This document shows positions 41,495-51,061 of a stretch of 64,000 bases of DNA, piece by piece. The notes beneath the pieces were generated by a model. That model was not told the origin of the DNA. It saw only the letters and a list, made by a program, of their open reading frames with translations, and did no database searches. Every line of letters begins with the position of its first letter. The first letter of the stretch is position 1. This stretch comes from Desulfovibrio sp. UCD-KL4C (GTDB taxonomy: Bacteria; Desulfobacterota; Desulfovibrionia; Desulfovibrionales; Desulfovibrionaceae): NCBI RefSeq assembly GCF_006210265.1, contig NZ_VCNC01000003.1, positions 372,001 through 436,000 of the forward strand. Reading direction: 5' to 3'. Made by a program: the position numbers and the translations under genes.

Positions 41495-42748
41495 TTGAAT
41501 TTTGAATCGTTTTGCTTTGACTCCCGCATATCTTCAGGGATTCGTGCGACTGGTTATAGCTCTCCGACATCTGTTCAGGTAAAAGCTATCCCCTTAATTT
41601 TGGGTGGTTGTGATCTTCTCGGTTTAACTCAGTCCGGAACCGGAAAAACTTCTGCTTTTGTGCTGCCTGTTCTCCAACGTTTAATCAATGCCGAGGCCCA
41701 TACGCGCGGCCCTGTACGAGTTCTAGTATTTGCACCCATGGCTGCTCAGGCCATAAAAATTCACGAAAAATTTATTTCACTCGGCAAGCAGACTGGAATA
41801 CGTAGCGGCGTAGTTTTTAGTGGTGACGATACTGAATTAATAAAGCATACCAAATTGAAAGATCTTTTCCATGTGACAGTGCTTGTAGCCGTCCCTGACA
41901 GGCTTATGGAGCTGGTTAACAGGGCGGAAGTAGATTTATCGCAGGTTGATACGCTTATTCTCGACGATGCTGATCGTCTGCTTGAAATGGGTTTTTCTTT
42001 TGAAATTAAGTCTATACTTACTAAGCTTTCAAAGATTTGCCAGAACTTAATGTTCTCAGCAACGCTTCCGTCTGGCGTGAGTAGTTTATCTGCTGCGGTC
42101 CTAAAAAATCCGAAAATATTTCAAATTGCTAACACTGCGCCTGTTGAAACTGTGAAGCATATCTGCTGTCCTGTTCCTGTGCATCTTAAACAGGAATTTT
42201 TAAAAGCGCTGCTTGGAGATATTGAATTTGAAAGTGTTATTGTTTTTGTCAGAACAAAACGTTGGGCTGACCGGCTTGGATCACGGCTTGTAAAAGCAGG
42301 TTTGAATGCGGTATCACTTCACGGTGATTTATCCCAAAGTAAGCGGAAGATTGTTTTGGAAGGATTTAAATCCGGAAAATTTAAAATTATGGTCGCAACC
42401 GATCTTGCTTCCTGCAGTATCGAGTGCTCATCTATTAGTCATGTCATTAATTATGATGTTCCGGATACCATTGAAATATATAACCATCGTATAGAAAAGG
42501 CTGAAATTAATGGTAAGAAAGGTGTGGTCTTCCTTTTCGCGGCAGATGAAGACATTGACCAGATTGAAGAGATTGATAAATTAATCGGCGGACACCTTTC
42601 GTTACATCATCTTGAAAATTTTGATTATAAAATGACTAAGCCTGAACCTGTTTTACCTGTGCCTATTTTGAAAAAAAATCATAATAAATCCTTTCGCGCA
42701 AAGAAGGGCGAAAAACGACAGGATCATGCCCCTAAGATCCAGATTTAA
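41495..42748 (+). CDS. degenerate DEAD-box RNA helicase
   Basis: 417 residues from a TTG at 41495, eight bases after GGAG, which makes the protein begin MNFESFCFDSRI like other DEAD-box proteins. An ATG at 41483 overlaps that ribosome site. The Q motif region, Walker A QSGTGKT (about 46-52) and SAT (188-190) are intact. Motif Ia reads APMAAQ instead of PTRELA, motif II DDAD (157-160) instead of DEAD, motif V ATDLASCSIE and motif VI HRIEKAE instead of HRxGRxGR. Loss of the motif VI arginines predicts weak or absent ATPase-coupled unwinding, so it may serve as an RNA-binding cofactor. The tail is Lys-rich. Confidence 0.88.
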   Translation: MNFESFCFDSRISSGIRATGYSSPTSVQVKAIPLILGGCDLLGLTQSGTGKTSAFVLPVLQRLINAEAHTRGPVRVLVFAPMAAQAIKIHEKFISLGKQTGIRSGVVFSGDDTELIKHTKLKDLFHVTVLVAVPDRLMELVNRAEVDLSQVDTLILDDADRLLEMGFSFEIKSILTKLSKICQNLMFSATLPSGVSSLSAAVLKNPKIFQIANTAPVETVKHICCPVPVHLKQEFLKALLGDIEFESVIVFVRTKRWADRLGSRLVKAGLNAVSLHGDLSQSKRKIVLEGFKSGKFKIMVATDLASCSIECSSISHVINYDVPDTIEIYNHRIEKAEINGKKGVVFLFAADEDIDQIEEIDKLIGGHLSLHHLENFDYKMTKPEPVLPVPILKKNHNKSFRAKKGEKRQDHAPKIQI

Positions 42749-42818
42749 CAGGAATAAGTAAAATTGTTCAATATCTTGGTCCTCCATGATATATGATTGA
42801 AATGAATCGGATATAAAT

Positions 42819-44120
42819 ATGAAAAAATTTTGGATTACTACACTTGGTTGCAAGATCAATCAATATGAAAGCGAATCAATTCGCCAGCGTTGGGAACAGA
42901 TGGGGTTTGAGCTGGCTTTAAATGATGCACAGGCTCACGAGGTAGTTGTTAACTCGTGTGCTGTAACTTCGTCGGCTTTACGTGATTTGCGGCAATTGGT
43001 CCGTGGTATAAATCGCCGTAATCCTGAAGCTGATATTGTAATTACCGGATGCGCCGCGCAGGTCTTTGCTGAAGAGTTAAAAGAACTTCCCGGTGTAAGT
43101 GAAGTTATTCCTCAAGAGCGTAAAGCTGATATTTTAAGGCTTGGCGATGATTATAAAGCAAAAAGTAACGGCGAATCTTCAGATGGTTTAACAATTTTTC
43201 AGCCGTTTGAGGTTAAAGATTATCAGCGGGCAAGAGCTGTTGTTAAAGTTCAGGATGGCTGTTCGCATCGCTGTACTTATTGTATTGTTCCAATTACTCG
43301 CGGTCCCAGCGTTAGCAGAAAGGGGCAAGATATTATAAGTGAGATTCAAAGACTGTTGGATGCTGGATTCAGAGAAATGGTGATTAGCGGTATCAACCTT
43401 AGTCACTATGGACGAGAATTCAAAGAGCATTCAGATTTTTGGGATCTCATGGAAAGGATTGAAAAAGAATTCGGTGCAGAGTGGGGCGGAAAAGCCAGAC
43501 TGCGTATCAGCTCACTTGAACCTGGACAGCTTAAAGAACGTGCACTTGAAATTTTTACCTCTTCTAAATTGATATGTCCGCAGTTGCATTTGTCTTTGCA
43601 GAGCGGAGATAATTCTGTTTTGAAAAGGATGGGGAGAGGTCATTACAAGGCTGAAGATGCGCTTCTTTTTGTAGAAAAATTAAGTAAAATATGGCCTGTT
43701 TTCGGACTAGGAGCTGATATTTTAACTTGTTTTCCGGGGGAAACTGAAGAAGAATTTAATAATACTCTTGAATTCTGCCGAAAGCTTCCTTTAACGTATG
43801 CGCATGTTTTTCCGTATTCAATCAGGCCGGGAACAGCTGCGGCAAAGATGAAAGGGCAGCTCCCAAGTTTAATTAAAAAAGAACGCGGGGCCAAACTGCG
43901 AGCACTTGTTGAAGATAAAAAACAGAATTTTTTACAAAAAATTTCCAAGTTGGATTCATTGAATGTTCTTTTTCAGGATAAGGATAAAGGAATTTGTGAG
44001 TTTTATTCGACATGTGAATTGGAAAATAGTTTTGAAGGAACTGTTCCGCGTGAACTAGTGAAAGTGGTTCCTGTAAAAGTTTTGGACGATAAATTGTTGG
44101 TTCGTCCTTTCGAACCTTAA
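42819..44120 (+). CDS. mtaB: tRNA methylthiotransferase, MtaB type
   Basis: 433 residues. The MiaB/MtaB family domains are visible: N-terminal UPF0004 with TLGCKINQYESE, VNSCAVT and ITGCAAQ giving the three cysteines of the auxiliary Fe-S cluster; the radical SAM motif CSHRCTYCIVPITRG; and a short TRAM-like C-terminus (LVKVVPVKVLDDKLLV). LGCKINQYES is the MtaB-like form of this motif, suggesting it converts t6A37 to ms2t6A37 in tRNA. It is preceded by the degenerate helicase gene at 70 bases. Confidence 0.88.
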   Translation: MKKFWITTLGCKINQYESESIRQRWEQMGFELALNDAQAHEVVVNSCAVTSSALRDLRQLVRGINRRNPEADIVITGCAAQVFAEELKELPGVSEVIPQERKADILRLGDDYKAKSNGESSDGLTIFQPFEVKDYQRARAVVKVQDGCSHRCTYCIVPITRGPSVSRKGQDIISEIQRLLDAGFREMVISGINLSHYGREFKEHSDFWDLMERIEKEFGAEWGGKARLRISSLEPGQLKERALEIFTSSKLICPQLHLSLQSGDNSVLKRMGRGHYKAEDALLFVEKLSKIWPVFGLGADILTCFPGETEEEFNNTLEFCRKLPLTYAHVFPYSIRPGTAAAKMKGQLPSLIKKERGAKLRALVEDKKQNFLQKISKLDSLNVLFQDKDKGICEFYSTCELENSFEGTVPRELVKVVPVKVLDDKLLVRPFEP

Positions 44121-44203
44121 TGTTGTAGAAAATTTGTTCTTATAAAATTGATGAGCATCTTAAGCAGATGCTGCTTGAATGATATTTAAACGAAGGAGGC
44201 ACA

Positions 44204-45085
44204 ATGCCTGTTAGCATGACTGGATTCGGACGTTTTGAGACTACTGAAGATAAATGGAGCCATTGCTGGGAAATCCGTAGCGTAAATTCACGTTACCTTG
44301 ATCTTAAATGGAGACTTCCCGGCTTTCTGCGCGGTTATGAATCACGTTGGGAAAAACTTGTCAGAAAGTATGGTTCCCGTGGTAGAGTTGATATTTCTTT
44401 AAATCTTGAAGTTTTTAGCGCAGAACTTATGGGGATAGGGCTGAACAAACTTCAGGCTGAAGCTATGATTAATCAGGTTCGTGAAATGGCTGACGCTGAT
44501 GGTGTTGCTTTCACCCCTGACTACAATAAACTTTTCAGTCTTTCTTCTTTATGGAGAGATGCTTTGAGCGAGCCAGATCCAAAGCTTGCTGCAAGTATTA
44601 CTGCCGGACTTGAAGGAGCTCTTGCCAATTGGCGTGAGTCCAGAGAAGCTGAGGGAGCAGATCTTGTAAAAGATCTTGAAGAACGTTTCACTCTGCTTAA
44701 AGAATATGGTGAAACTGTTAAAACAAAAGTTCCTGAAATACTTGAAACAAGGCGTGCCGCTCTTATTGAAAGGGTTACCGGCATGATGGAAACCTTAGGT
44801 GCTGAATATTCAGAAGATAGAATGATTCAGGAAGTAGCCATCCTTACTGATAAACTTGATGTTTCAGAAGAAGCTACTCGCCTTGATGCTCATCTTGACC
44901 GTATCTTTGAAGTGCTTAGAAGTAACAAAGACGCTGGTAAGAGGCTTGATTTCCTTTTGCAGGAAACTTTTAGAGAGATCAACACCTGTGGTAATAAATG
45001 TCAGGATTCTGATGTCAGCCGTGTTGTTGTAGAGTTCAAGGCTGAGCTTGAAAAATGCCGTGAGCAGGTCCAAAACATCGAATAA
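44204..45085 (+). CDS. yicC: YicC/YloC family endoribonuclease
   Basis: 293 residues. N-terminal [12 protein letters not shown] and the [12 protein letters not shown] segment are the YicC-N signature. The C-terminal DUF1732 part ends with [36 protein letters not shown]-type sequence. YicC proteins are RNases that act with partners such as RNase PH/PNPase. A GAAGGAGG site precedes the ATG. It starts the yicC-remA-gmk-pyrF run, the usual gene neighbourhood in deltaproteobacteria and Firmicutes. Confidence 0.93.
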   Translation: MPVSMTGFGRFETTEDKWSHCWEIRSVNSRYLDLKWRLPGFLRGYESRWEKLVRKYGSRGRVDISLNLEVFSAELMGIGLNKLQAEAMINQVREMADADGVAFTPDYNKLFSLSSLWRDALSEPDPKLAASITAGLEGALANWRESREAEGADLVKDLEERFTLLKEYGETVKTKVPEILETRRAALIERVTGMMETLGAEYSEDRMIQEVAILTDKLDVSEEATRLDAHLDRIFEVLRSNKDAGKRLDFLLQETFREINTCGNKCQDSDVSRVVVEFKAELEKCREQVQNIE

Positions 45086-45096
45086 TTATATTTGAA

Positions 45097-45357
45097 ATGC
45101 AAAAGCAGACATTACTCAATATAGGTTTTGGTAATTACGTGGTTTCCAGCCGCGTAATTACCATTGTTAATCCTTCATCTTCTCCGATGCGCAGACTTCG
45201 TGAAGATGCAAGGCAGGAAGGCCGTCTTGTTGATGCTACGCAGGGACGTAAAACTAGATCAATTATAGTTATGGATTCTAATCATGTAATCCTTTCAGCT
45301 ATACAGGCGGAAACCATTGGACATCGTTATACATCCGGAGAAGCTGATAGTGAGTGA
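45097..45357 (+). CDS. remA: RemA-like DUF370 regulator
   Basis: 86 residues. The DUF370/RemA hallmarks [26 protein letters not shown] and [22 protein letters not shown] are present. RemA of Bacillus forms ring-shaped DNA-binding oligomers that regulate matrix and osmoprotection genes. In this lineage its role is not known. It lies between yicC (11 bases) and gmk, whose GTG start overlaps it by eight bases. Confidence 0.93.
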   Translation: MQKQTLLNIGFGNYVVSSRVITIVNPSSSPMRRLREDARQEGRLVDATQGRKTRSIIVMDSNHVILSAIQAETIGHRYTSGEADSE

Positions 45358-45982
45358 TACTCCTTTCCCCCCACGAAAAGGACAGGTTCTGGTGCTTTGC
45401 GCGCCATCAGGTACTGGTAAAAGCACGCTTGTAAAGAGTTTGCGTAGTGAATTTCAAGAAGTTGGTTTTTCAATTTCGTGTACGACTCGTGAACCCAGAC
45501 AGGGTGAAGCACACGGCAGGGAATATTATTTTTTATCTGTTGAAGAATTTAAGGCGAAACGTGATGCTGGGGAGTTTGCTGAATGGGCCGAGGTTCATGG
45601 CAATTATTACGGAACTCCTAAAAAGCCTGTTGAAAAAATGTTGTTTAAAGGCATGGATATTTTTTTTGACATTGATTTTCAGGGAGCTATGCAGCTTATG
45701 GAAACAATGCCGGATGCAATATTTGTTTTTTTAATGCCTCCGTCTTATACAGAATTGAAAGCTCGTCTTGAAGGTCGGAATACCGATTCTAAAGAGGTTA
45801 TTGGGCGTAGACTTAGAAATGCCATGAGTGAAATGGCCTCAGCTCCTCAATTTCAGTTCTGGATCGTAAATGATGATCTTGAAAAGGCCTATTCTGAGCT
45901 GAGATCAATTTATCTTGCCGGAAAAAATCGTCCCTGTACAAATCCGGGACTTCTAGAAAGTATATTAAGCACCTGGGAGTAG
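45350..45982 (+). CDS. gmk: guanylate kinase
   Basis: 210 residues from a GTG at 45350 (GGAG ten bases upstream), giving [21 protein letters not shown]; an ATG at 45317 lies deep in remA and lacks a ribosome site. It phosphorylates GMP to GDP. P-loop APSGTGKST, the GMP-binding [27 protein letters not shown] and the lid region [11 protein letters not shown] are visible. It is coupled to remA by overlap, and one base separates it from pyrF. Confidence 0.95.
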   Translation: MSDTPFPPRKGQVLVLCAPSGTGKSTLVKSLRSEFQEVGFSISCTTREPRQGEAHGREYYFLSVEEFKAKRDAGEFAEWAEVHGNYYGTPKKPVEKMLFKGMDIFFDIDFQGAMQLMETMPDAIFVFLMPPSYTELKARLEGRNTDSKEVIGRRLRNAMSEMASAPQFQFWIVNDDLEKAYSELRSIYLAGKNRPCTNPGLLESILSTWE

Positions 45983-45983
45983 T

Positions 45984-46676
45984 ATGTCTGAATTAGTTGT
46001 AGCCCTTGATTTTAAAGATGCAAAATCTGCCATAGCCATGGCTGAAAAAGTCCGCGGGGTTGCTCCATGGGTAAAAGTAGGTCTTGAACTTTTTTGCGCC
46101 GAAGGGCCTCAAATCGTGACTACGTTTAAGGAAATGGGGTTTAATGTTTTTATTGATCTTAAATTTTTTGATATACCTAATACTGTAAAAGGTGCTGTGC
46201 GTTCCGCAACGCTTGCCGGAGCTGATATGCTCAGTCTGCATGCTATGGGCGGAGAGCGTATGGCCATTGCTGCTCGTGAAGGTAGAGCTGAGGCAGCTGT
46301 CGGCGGCGAAGGACCATTGCTCATGGCTATTACTGTTCTTACAAGTATGAGTGAAGAAGATCTGCCTTTTGCTGTTCCAAACGGACTTGGCGATGCTGTG
46401 CTTGATCTTGCTCTTGCTTCTTCACAGGCAGGTCTTGACGGAGTTGTATGTTCAGGTCTTGAAGTTGAAGCTGTTAAAGATAAGTGCGGAAGCGATTTCT
46501 TGTGCTTGACCCCTGGGATCAGACCTGCATCCGTATCGGATGACCAGCGTAGAGTCGTTACTCCGGCCCAAGCTGTCAGCAGAGGTTCAAACTTTTTAGT
46601 TGTGGGTAGACCTATTACCGGCGCAGACAATCCGGCTGAAGCTGCCCGTAGAATTATTGATGAAATGAATTCCTAG
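45984..46676 (+). CDS. pyrF: orotidine 5'-phosphate decarboxylase
   Basis: 230 residues. It makes UMP from OMP in de novo pyrimidine synthesis. The VALDF start, VKVGLELF, and the catalytic DLKFFDIPNTV (the K and D pair) are clear, and the C-terminal phosphate-binding LVVGRPIT follows. It starts one base after the gmk stop. Confidence 0.96.
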   Translation: MSELVVALDFKDAKSAIAMAEKVRGVAPWVKVGLELFCAEGPQIVTTFKEMGFNVFIDLKFFDIPNTVKGAVRSATLAGADMLSLHAMGGERMAIAAREGRAEAAVGGEGPLLMAITVLTSMSEEDLPFAVPNGLGDAVLDLALASSQAGLDGVVCSGLEVEAVKDKCGSDFLCLTPGIRPASVSDDQRRVVTPAQAVSRGSNFLVVGRPITGADNPAEAARRIIDEMNS

Positions 46677-46695
46677 ATGGAGGATGTGCGGTAAA

Positions 46696-47532
46696 ATGTC
46701 TACCGGGCAACATGATAAAATTACGGGCGTTTTCTCTACTCTGATTCGTTCAAAAGTCGGAATAGGGACTACAACCAAGCGGATTCTGCAAAAAACTTAC
46801 TTGTTTGTAAGCGAGCTTGAAGCGGATGTTTTTGAGGTGCAGCCTTTAAATAGTCATGATGTCCCTTCTGGGCTTAAAAAAAAGATCAGCAGGGCTGAAT
46901 TTTTGAATAATTTTGACCCTGAACCTGAACATTACGCTGATGTTGTTTTACCGCAGATCAATGCACTCGAAGCCACAATTAAGCGCGGTGAGAAGCACCG
47001 TGATCGTTCTGAGAATTACAGCGCAGAACATGAATTCAGTTCTGCTGTAGAAATTGATAAATATAGTATCAAGGCGAATTTCGGCTTGGGATTGGTATAT
47101 CTTGACCGAGGGGAAACTGAGCGGGCTAGTGCTCTTTTCGAACGGCTCATTAATCTTGAAGCTATATATGAAGCTGAACATAAACATTTATTCAATGAAT
47201 TTGGGATGGGGCTTCGTAAAAATGGTATGTTTGATCAGGCTTTGGAATATTATCACAAAGCAGAAAGTCTTAGTAAAAAAGATGAAAACTTATGTCTTAA
47301 TATTGCTCGTGCATATTTTGAAAAATCAGATGTTGAGGGTTGCCTGAAATATCTTAATAAAAGTCTTAAAATTAATCCGAACCATGAAGAAGCCTGCCTT
47401 TTTTTAGAATATATGAGGAGTGCCGGTTACGGAAAGGATACTGCTGCTCAACCTGAAGAAGCTGTTCTTCCTAAAACTAAAAAAAGTAAAAGTAAAAAAA
47501 GCATTGTTAAAGACTTTAAGATTAATTTCTAA
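46696..47532 (+). CDS. TPR protein, paralogue of the gene at 17779
   Basis: 278 residues from ATG 46696, 12 bases after GGAGG; an ATG at 46684 abuts the site. It shares the N-terminal domain of the protein at 17779-18513: GTGIT/GIGTTT-K, a Y/F strand, VQPLN--(H)DVPSG, F...FDPEPEHY and a LP..NALEA helix. Two or three TPR units follow (YSAEHEFSSAVEIDKYSIKANFGLG, DQALEYYHKAESLSKKDENL, CLKYLNKSLKINPNHEEA). The tail is Lys/Ser-rich. The shared N-terminal domain is not one I can name. It follows pyrF by 19 bases. Confidence 0.8.
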   Translation: MSTGQHDKITGVFSTLIRSKVGIGTTTKRILQKTYLFVSELEADVFEVQPLNSHDVPSGLKKKISRAEFLNNFDPEPEHYADVVLPQINALEATIKRGEKHRDRSENYSAEHEFSSAVEIDKYSIKANFGLGLVYLDRGETERASALFERLINLEAIYEAEHKHLFNEFGMGLRKNGMFDQALEYYHKAESLSKKDENLCLNIARAYFEKSDVEGCLKYLNKSLKINPNHEEACLFLEYMRSAGYGKDTAAQPEEAVLPKTKKSKSKKSIVKDFKINF

Positions 47533-47589
47533 CCGCAGTAGAGAGCCGCTCCTTAGAGACTCACCTCACAAAGAATAACGGAGTTAGAT

Positions 47590-49323
47590 TTGCCATCCAT
47601 TTGGAAGCAGAGAAGCGAAGAGGAATTGCCTTCGTCGTTAAGATCATTGGCGGCGGAGTTAAATATTACTGAACTTTTAGCTGAAATATTATGGAACAGA
47701 GGTTTTCATACTCGTAGCGAAATGGATTATTTCTTGTCCCCAGGTCTTAGAAATCTATGTAAGCCTACAGAAATACCCGGCATTGAAGAGGCCGCGAATG
47801 TTCTGACTAAGGGACTTACAGAAGGTAAAAAGTTTGCAGTGTGGGGAGACTACGATGTTGACGGCATAACCTCTACAGCTCTTGTCATATCTTTCCTTGA
47901 ATCACGTGGTTTTACATGCGCGCATCATCTCCCTAATCGAATTGAAGAAGGGTATGGTCTCAATGTTCCTCAGCTTAAAAAGCTTAGTGAAGAAGGGATC
48001 GAACTTCTACTTACTGTTGACTGCGGTATCAGTAATAATGCTGAAATAGCTGCTGCAAATGAAATGGGAATGACCGTTGTTGTTTCCGATCACCATTTGC
48101 CAAGCGAAGTGTTACCTCCGGCTGCGGCTGTATGCAATCCGCGTATCACTTCAATGAACGGTAAAGCCTATGACTGTCCTTGTGCCACTTTGGCTGGGGT
48201 CGGCGTTGCCTTCATGCTTATGGCGCAGATGAACAGGCTTCTTCCCGGTGAACCTGCCGATCTCAGAGAATATCTTGATTTTGTAGCCCTTGGGACTATT
48301 GCCGATGTCGTGGAGTTGCAAGGGAACAACCGCATTCTGGTTAAAAATGGATTACTTCTTTTGAAAGAAGCAAAACGTCCCGGTCTGGCTGCTCTTAAAG
48401 TTGCCAGCGGATATGATATGTTTGCCGCAATCGGTGCCGGACAGGTAGGATTCGGACTGGCTCCGCGGATAAATGCTTCCGGCAGAATGGGGGATCCCGG
48501 TAAAGCCCTTAAGCTTTTGCTTGCAGCAGATATGGAAACAGCCCGTCCTATTGCAAAAGAACTTGATGCGTTAAACTCTGAACGGCGTGCAGAAGAAGAC
48601 AAAATCCTTAAAGAAGCTTTGGCTCAGGCTGAAACTCAATCAAAACCTCCGCATAATCGTGCCGGACTGGTATTGTTTTCAAAGGATTGGCACCCTGGAA
48701 TTATTGGAATTGTTGCTTCAAGAGTTGTAGAAAAATATTATCGCCCGACTGTTATGTTGTGTGAAGATGATGGCGTTATCAAAGGCTCAGCACGTTCTAT
48801 CCGTGAATTTCATATGCATGAAGCTTTAACTGGAATGTCTGAGTTATTTACTAATTTCGGTGGGCATAAACTTGCCGCAGGCATGTCTTTTCCCTCAGCT
48901 AATTTTAAAGAATTCTACAAAAGGTTTGATACTGCAGTAGTAGATGTTGTCGGTACTGAACCGCTTAAGCCTACTTTGAAAGTCGACAAAGAATTGCCGC
49001 TGGAAAATATAGACTTTGTTCTGCTCAAAGAACTTGAGCTTATGCAACCTTTCGGTATGGGGAACCCTGAACCTGTGTTCACAACTCCTCCTGTGGAAAT
49101 ATTAGAGCGCAGACCTATGGGTAAAGAGCACGTAAAACTTACTTTAGCTGATTTAGGCAAAACTCGCAGAATGCCAGCTAAAGCTTGGCGTTTGTCTGAA
49201 AAATTAGGCTCAGAATTAATCGGTAAAAAAATGCGATTTGCGTTTTCACCTAAAATAGACAAATTCAGCGGTATTCCTACTATTGAGCTTACAATTCGGG
49301 ATTTTACGAGAAAGCTTAAATAG
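47590..49323 (+). CDS. recJ: single-stranded-DNA-specific exonuclease RecJ
   Basis: 577 residues from a TTG start with GGAG seven bases upstream. The 5'-3' exonuclease acts in recombination and mismatch repair. DHH-family motifs are visible: WGDYDVDGITSTAL (motif I), TVDCGISNN, VVSDHHLPS (the DHH motif) and the DHHA1 domain ending GGHKLAAGMSFP. The C-terminal OB-fold part (VKLTLADLGKTRRMPAKAWR) is present. It is the last gene of the plus-strand run and is followed by a bidirectional terminator. Confidence 0.95.
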   Translation: MPSIWKQRSEEELPSSLRSLAAELNITELLAEILWNRGFHTRSEMDYFLSPGLRNLCKPTEIPGIEEAANVLTKGLTEGKKFAVWGDYDVDGITSTALVISFLESRGFTCAHHLPNRIEEGYGLNVPQLKKLSEEGIELLLTVDCGISNNAEIAAANEMGMTVVVSDHHLPSEVLPPAAAVCNPRITSMNGKAYDCPCATLAGVGVAFMLMAQMNRLLPGEPADLREYLDFVALGTIADVVELQGNNRILVKNGLLLLKEAKRPGLAALKVASGYDMFAAIGAGQVGFGLAPRINASGRMGDPGKALKLLLAADMETARPIAKELDALNSERRAEEDKILKEALAQAETQSKPPHNRAGLVLFSKDWHPGIIGIVASRVVEKYYRPTVMLCEDDGVIKGSARSIREFHMHEALTGMSELFTNFGGHKLAAGMSFPSANFKEFYKRFDTAVVDVVGTEPLKPTLKVDKELPLENIDFVLLKELELMQPFGMGNPEPVFTTPPVEILERRPMGKEHVKLTLADLGKTRRMPAKAWRLSEKLGSELIGKKMRFAFSPKIDKFSGIPTIELTIRDFTRKLK

Positions 49324-49375
49324 GGGAGACTCGCTGGTGTTCTTAGTAACATGTAAGCTTTTTGATTTAATTACA

Positions 49376-49409
49376 AAAAAGGTTAGCTAAATCAATAGCT
49401 AACCTTTTT
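49376..49409. terminator. bidirectional intrinsic terminator between recJ and the DUF4242 gene
   Basis: Perfect 14-bp stem including A/T runs (49376-49389 / 49396-49409) with a six-base loop between convergent genes. Confidence 0.92.
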
Positions 49410-49413
49410 AAAT

Positions 49414-49686
49414 TTATTCAGCGGTAGTTGGGTCTATAATAGATCTTACTTCAGATACTTTATTCGCAGGGAACCCTCCCATTTCGGCATGTTTGCGAAC
49501 AGATGCTTCATCCGGTGCAATATATACACAATATATTTTGTCATCTGTTACGTAGCTTTGAACCCATTGAACTTGTGGTCCAAGTTCTTTCAAAACTCCA
49601 CATGATGTTTGCGAAATCCCTTTCAATTCTTCCGGTTTAAGAGCCCCGGCGTTGGGTATTTCACGTTCAATAACAAACTTTGGCAC
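49414..49686 (-). CDS. DUF4242 domain protein (SCO4226-like, putative metal binder)
   Basis: 90 residues, a complete small ferredoxin-like fold: KFVIEREIPNAG, WVQSYVTDDKIYCVYIAPDEASVRKHAEMGGFP. This is the DUF4242 pattern; Streptomyces SCO4226, a relative, binds nickel. The His of RKHAE and nearby acidic residues fit the site. The function is unknown. GGAG precedes the ATG. It is divergent from the Fur-box operon. Confidence 0.88.
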   Translation of the reverse strand: MPKFVIEREIPNAGALKPEELKGISQTSCGVLKELGPQVQWVQSYVTDDKIYCVYIAPDEASVRKHAEMGGFPANKVSEVRSIIDPTTAE

Positions 49687-50018
49687 TTCCTTCTCCTTTT
49701 TTTGAGGTAATTTTCAGGGCATGCGGCAAGTGGTGTATTCAGGATGTATTCAAACGATTAATAAGCTGTTGAATACTTCAACCTTCTATTATTGCGTAGG
49801 TCTTTGCATCTTCTTTTGTCAATCTTTTGTTATCGAGAGTAGTCGTTATAAAATTATTTATTAGGATAAATAGTTAAGACATCAATCGCTAAAGAAATAA
49901 TAGTAGGAGCTGTAAAAAAAGAATGTTTTGTATTTTTTACGTTGACATTATTTTGCTAATTCGTTTATTGAAAATGATATTCAATTTCAACAAATAGATT
50001 AACAGTAAGGAGAGTTGC
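49687..50018. other. 332-base AT-rich divergent intergenic region
   Basis: Holds the promoter region of the DUF4242 gene (minus strand) and the Fur-box promoter of the unknown/flavodoxin pair (plus strand). TTGACA at 49942-49947 followed 17-18 bases later by TTATTG/TATTGA is a plausible -35/-10. No open frame of note. Confidence 0.5.
49970..49988. promoter_or_regulatory. Fur box upstream of the unknown gene and flavodoxin
   Basis: GAAAATGATATTCAATTTC matches the 19-bp E. coli Fur consensus (GATAATGATAATCATTATC) at 15 positions. It overlaps the likely -10 and start region of a TTGACA promoter and lies 30 bases before the ATG at 50019. Iron-bound Fur would block transcription, so the genes should rise in iron limitation. 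Confidence 0.8.
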
Positions 50019-50348
50019 ATGTTTATAGATGAGTCATTTTGCGGTTGCGGTGGGGAAGTTAAGCTAAATAAGCGTAAAGCTACCAGAGTGTTATTGTTTG
50101 ATGTTCTATTTACCCAAAAGGCTATGGTCCTTATCGGTCTCGGAATAAAGTCTTTCTCTGAGAAGCATGGTCTACCTGAAGGTATTATTAAGCAGCATAT
50201 GAAGCATAATCTTTATTTTGTGCCCCCCTCAGACCATTTATATTTCCTGTTTCATATACCAGAGCTTGAAGCTGATATGCATATCAGTATTCCATCGTGT
50301 CATTGGCAATTTGTAGGGGATGCAAAAGAAAAATATATTCTCAGTTAG
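50019..50348 (+). CDS. uncharacterised protein, predicted Fur-controlled
   Basis: 109 residues. I do not recognise it. It starts with FCGCGGEVKLNKRKATRV, with a C-G-C pair that could bind metal or iron-sulfur. A hydrophobic stretch follows (VLIGLGIKSF), then a histidine-rich part (KQHMKHNLYF, HLYFLFHIPELEADMHISIPSCHWQF). GGAG precedes the ATG. The upstream Fur box and the flavodoxin gene 96 bases downstream suggest a role in iron starvation, perhaps handling iron or a ferredoxin/flavodoxin switch. This is inferred only from context. Confidence 0.75.
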   Translation: MFIDESFCGCGGEVKLNKRKATRVLLFDVLFTQKAMVLIGLGIKSFSEKHGLPEGIIKQHMKHNLYFVPPSDHLYFLFHIPELEADMHISIPSCHWQFVGDAKEKYILS

Positions 50349-50372
50349 TAGACGTTAATAATCTTAAACTAA

Positions 50373-50885
<513 letters not shown>

Positions 50886-50918
50886 ATATTTTACCTTTAA
50901 CTAGTTGCTAAAAGTGAA

Positions 50919-50962
50919 CGGCCAGCTTTTCTTAAATTAAATAGGAAAAGCTGGCCGAATTT
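50919..50962 (+). terminator. intrinsic terminator after flavodoxin
   Basis: Perfect 13-bp stem (50919-50931 / 50945-50957) with a 13-base loop, followed by AATTTTT. Confidence 0.85.
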
Positions 50963-51061
50963 TTACTGAAAATATTTATACTATAAAATATTATATATTT
51001 TTATCTTGGTTACTGTGATTTGTATAATATTCAGTCACAATTAGCGATGTCAATGACAACA

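Noticed and set aside
45317-45349. ATG start for guanylate kinase at 45317
   Set aside because: It would overlap remA by 41 bases without a ribosome site. GTG at 45350 has GGAG and gives the expected N-terminus.
49680-49700. TGGCAC beside the DUF4242 start as a sigma-54 site
   Set aside because: It is the reverse complement of the start codon and ribosome site region and lacks a -12 element.
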